Program-made: the position numbers and the translations under genes | NCBI GenBank assembly: GCA_035762175.1 | Contig: DASTPP010000223.1 | Span: 1-25,703 of the forward strand | Source: DASTPP01 sp035762175 | GTDB taxonomy: Bacteria > Myxococcota_A > Polyangia > Polyangiales > Polyangiaceae | Length of the DNA stretch: 25,703 nt | Direction: 5' to 3' | Part shown: piece after piece, positions 23,579 through 25,703 of the stretch | How the letters are laid out: the number at the start of each line of letters is the position of its first letter | How positions within the stretch are numbered: the first letter of the stretch is position 1 | Notes under the pieces: model-generated | What the model was told of the DNA's origin: nothing | The model's input: the letters and a program-made list of their open reading frames with translations, nothing else | Databases searched by the model: none

Positions 23579-24910
23579 TCAGGCCGCGGCGCCCGCGCCC
23601 TCGGCCTCGTCGGCCGGGGTGATGGGCTTGGCCGGCGGGTGCAGGCGCAGCAAGTACACGCGCCGGGGCGAGGCCTCGAGCACCTCGAGCACCGTGCCGT
23701 CGGCGGTCGTCACCTTCGTGCCGGGCCGCGGCATCTGGCCGGCGAGCGCGATGGCGAGGCCGGCGACGGTCGTCCAGTCGCGGCTCTCGGGCAGGGCGAG
23801 CGCGAGCTCGCGGTTGACGTCGTGCACGGGCGCGCGCCCGTCGACGAGGATGCCGCCGTCGGGCCCGAGCCGGATGTGCTCGGAGGGCGGCTCGTTCTCG
23901 CTGTGAATCTCGCCCACGATCTCTTCGACCAGGTCTTCGACGGTGACCATGCCGGTCAACCCCCCCTGCTCGTCGACCAAGAAGCCGAGGGGCGAGCGGT
24001 AGCGCTGCAGCGTGCGCAGCACGTCGAGCGCGCGCACCTTCTCGGGGATGAAGCGCGGCGGGTGCAAGAGGCGCCCGAGGTCGAACCCGTCGCCGCGGCG
24101 CAGCTGGCCGAGCACGTCCTTCGCGCTGACGTGGCCGACGACGTTCTCGGGGTTCGAGTCGTAGACGGCCAGGCGCGCGAAGCCCGAGGTCTCGAAGGCG
24201 CGCAAGAGCTCGTCGCGCGTGGCCGTCTTGGGCACCGCGGCGATGTCGCTGCGCGGCACCATCACGGCCGTCGCGGAGAGGCCCTCGAAGTCGAAGGCGC
24301 GCGTGGCGATGTCGCTCGTCTTCGCGTCGAGCTGCCCGGCCTGGCTCGCCTCCTCGACGAGCTGGCGAATCTCTTCGGGCGAGACGCGCGTCTCGGTGAA
24401 GTTGGTGCGGTCGCCGAACAGGCGCAAGATCAGGTTCGAGCTCGCCGTCAGCAGCCAGACGATCGGGCCCGCGAGCCACGAGAGGCTGCGCAACGGCGGG
24501 CCGATGAGCAAGGCGTAGCGCTCGGAGGCGCGCAGCGCGAGCGACTTGGGCACGAGCTCGCCGACGACGATCGAGAGGAACGAGACCCCCGTGACGACGA
24601 GCGCGAGCGCGACGTCGTCGGCCTTGGTGCCGAGCCCGAGCCGCTCGAGGGCCGGCGTCAGCGCCGCGGCGACGCGCGCGCCGCCGAAGGCCGCGGCCGT
24701 GGCGCTGACGACCGTGATGCCGACCTGTACCGTGGCGAGGAAGCGCTCGGCGCTGTTGCGCAGCGCCTCGACCGCCCGGGCGCGGCGGCTGCCCCCATCG
24801 ACCAGCTCGCGCAGGCGCGTCTTGCGCACCGAGAGCACCGCGATCTCGGCGCCCGAGAAGAGCCCGTTCAGCAAGATCAGCGCGAAAATGATGAGAAGCT
24901 CGGAGACCAT
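23579..24910 (-). CDS. CNNM/CorC (HlyC) family transporter or hemolysin-like membrane protein
   Basis: 443 aa from ATG 24910 on the minus strand (VSELLIIFALILLNGLFSGA). Residues 1-195 are the DUF21/CNNM membrane domain, with NGLFSGAEIAVLSVRKTRLR and GELVPKSLALR, both hallmarks (the family motif is VxGELxPKxxA). Residues about 205-330 are a CBS pair (VMVPRSDIAAVPKTATRDEL; GFLVDEQGGLTGMVTVEDLV), which binds adenine nucleotides. Residues about 345-430 are the CorC_HlyC transporter-associated domain (LPESRDWTTVAGLAIALAGQ, PRPGTKV). The family is linked to Mg2+/Co2+ export and Na+-coupled transport; older annotation as hemolysin is not functional evidence. Complete length. The last residues are Ala/Glu-rich. 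A longer frame to 25111 adds only Arg/Pro-rich sequence and was rejected. Confidence 0.92.
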   Translation of the reverse strand: MVSELLIIFALILLNGLFSGAEIAVLSVRKTRLRELVDGGSRRARAVEALRNSAERFLATVQVGITVVSATAAAFGGARVAAALTPALERLGLGTKADDVALALVVTGVSFLSIVVGELVPKSLALRASERYALLIGPPLRSLSWLAGPIVWLLTASSNLILRLFGDRTNFTETRVSPEEIRQLVEEASQAGQLDAKTSDIATRAFDFEGLSATAVMVPRSDIAAVPKTATRDELLRAFETSGFARLAVYDSNPENVVGHVSAKDVLGQLRRGDGFDLGRLLHPPRFIPEKVRALDVLRTLQRYRSPLGFLVDEQGGLTGMVTVEDLVEEIVGEIHSENEPPSEHIRLGPDGGILVDGRAPVHDVNRELALALPESRDWTTVAGLAIALAGQMPRPGTKVTTADGTVLEVLEASPRRVYLLRLHPPAKPITPADEAEGAGAAA

Positions 24911-25338
24911 CGGTCGGTCGTGCCTCGCCGGAAGCCGCCCCGGGGGGCGCCCTCTACCATGGCACGCCCGAGGGCGGCTGGCGCGCGCCCCCCCCCTTCC
25001 CGGGCCTCCGCGGGCCTCCGCGGGCCCCCGGCGGGCCCCGGCCGGGTCAGACGGCGGGTGAGCGCTGCGTCGCCGCCCCGACCTCGTCCGCCGGCAGGTC
25101 GCGGTAGCCAAGCCCCAGGCGCCCGCCCACGAGGCGCACGAAGGGCGACAGGCGCGGCGTCACGCCCACCGCGGTCGGCGACATGGCCGCCCGCGCCCGC
25201 TGGACGAGCTCGGCCTGGAGCAGGGGCTCGCCCGCCTCGCAGCGCACCCGCTCGAGCGCGTCCGGCTGACCCCGAGCTCGACGCCGAGCTGGGCGAGCGT
25301 CGAAGGGCTCGCGTCGCCCGGCTCGCGGGGCCTCGCGT
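24911..25338 (-). other. Upstream region with a short protein-like minus-strand frame (25047-25247)
   Basis: A 66-codon minus frame from GTG 25247 reads CEAGEPLLQAELVQRARAAM, then VTPRLSPFVRLVGGRLGLGY, which looks protein-like but is too short to name. In another frame just upstream, STLAQLGVELGVSRTR resembles a helix-turn-helix. Together they suggest a decayed, frameshifted gene. No promoter boxes for the CNNM gene are obvious. Confidence 0.3.
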
Positions 25339-25703
25339 TCAAAACACCCGAACCTGTCGGCGAACCCAGCCGACCCCGCCCCGATCGTCGCGCGCGACGA
25401 ACCAGAAGGTGACGACGCGATTCTTCGAGGCCCGCCGCGCCACCCAGCGGGTCGAGGTCGAGGGCGCGGCGCGCACCTCGTCTTCGAAGATGCCCTCGGT
25501 GGCGTAGAATTGAACGATCTGGCCTTCGTCGAAGGCGACGCCGAGCTCGTCGACGCCGCGCTCGGCCGGGCCGAGCGCGAGCGAGATGCGGCGGGCGAGC
25601 GAGGCGTCGCAGGCGTCGAAGTCGTTGCCCTCGACGTCGCAGGCGTCGACCTCGGGCACGAGCCCCTCGGGCCAGTCGGCGCCCTCCCACGAGAGGCCCT
25701 CGA
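25339..25703 (-). CDS. Hypothetical protein, C-terminal part (gene continues beyond window)
   Basis: Minus frame open from the right edge (EGLSWEGADWPEGLVPEVDA) to TGA at 25339, about 120 residues. The end reads FYATEGIFEDEVRAA and then NRVVTFWFVARDDRGGVGWV, a strand-rich pattern (x-V-x-F-W-x-V-x-R-D-x-R-G-G) like the Ig-like tails of myxobacterial surface lipoproteins. With acidic Asp clusters (DACDVEGNDFDACDAS) it may be exported, but the N-terminus is outside the window. No family named. Confidence 0.6.
   Translation of the reverse strand, partial: EGLSWEGADWPEGLVPEVDACDVEGNDFDACDASLARRISLALGPAERGVDELGVAFDEGQIVQFYATEGIFEDEVRAAPSTSTRWVARRASKNRVVTFWFVARDDRGGVGWVRRQVRVF

Noticed and set aside
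25262..25320. Sigma factor region 4-like helix-turn-helix (STLAQLGVELGVSRTR)
   Set aside because: Only one helix-turn-helix-like stretch; the following residues do not continue the family and no other sigma region is present.
22847..25507. 886-codon plus-strand frame opposite the CNNM transporter
   Set aside because: Arg/Gly-rich, no domains, overlaps the clearly coding minus-strand transporter.

Overview
The window is very GC-rich (roughly 70 percent by eye), with strong third-position G/C bias. It looks like chromosome from a myxobacterium-like member of Myxococcota (Polyangia). This placement is an inference from gene style: a eukaryote-type Ser/Thr kinase, lipoproteins with PQQ-type propeller or C10 peptidase domains, a lipase-like enzyme fused to a repeat propeller, many lineage-specific hypothetical proteins, and intergenic DNA full of insertion-sequence relics. 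No rRNA, tRNA or CRISPR array was found.

Layout. 1-499 (minus) is the N-terminal part of a Ser/Thr kinase cut by the window edge. 1378-3190 (plus) is a tight two-gene unit: an AvrD-like protein (the family that directs syringolide production in Pseudomonas syringae) and a P-loop ATPase/kinase. Then follow a PQQ-propeller lipoprotein (3349-5025) and an NAD-dependent reductase/epimerase (5259-6350), all on the same strand. 6.4-11.3 kb is accessory DNA: a frameshifted IS701-type transposase relic, a 42-bp tandem repeat array, an Rpn/DUF4351-like protein, an IS66 accessory relic, a truncated YCII-like gene and an unknown 194-aa protein. 11506-14442 is a large alpha/beta hydrolase with a C-terminal repeat propeller. 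14.5-17.7 kb is again mosaic: a small membrane protein, a SMI1/KNR4 relic, an internally deleted RibD/DHFR-like gene, a second repeat array of the same family with a head-to-head inversion, and an IS66/SnoaL chimera. 18124-19344 is a C10 (streptopain-type) peptidase lipoprotein. 19.6-22.6 kb holds a DUF6010-like membrane protein, a zinc-ribbon membrane protein and an unknown protein with a Lys-rich repeat tail. A 228-bp nested inverted-repeat element follows, flanked by 37-bp direct repeats. The right end (minus strand) carries a hypothetical protein, an nSTAND-like fragment, a CNNM/CorC transporter and the C-terminus of a further gene.

How the parts work together. The clearest functional unit is the AvrD-like/ATPase pair, possibly joined by the downstream reductase as a small-molecule locus, although the gaps (158 and 233 bp) and intervening hairpins argue for separate transcripts. 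The most unusual sequence is the pair of related 41-42-bp repeat arrays, each unit centred on the palindrome GGTCGTCGACGACC or a close variant. They sit in IS graveyards, next to relics that resemble the two ends of the 10722-11306 gene. Their function cannot be read from the sequence.
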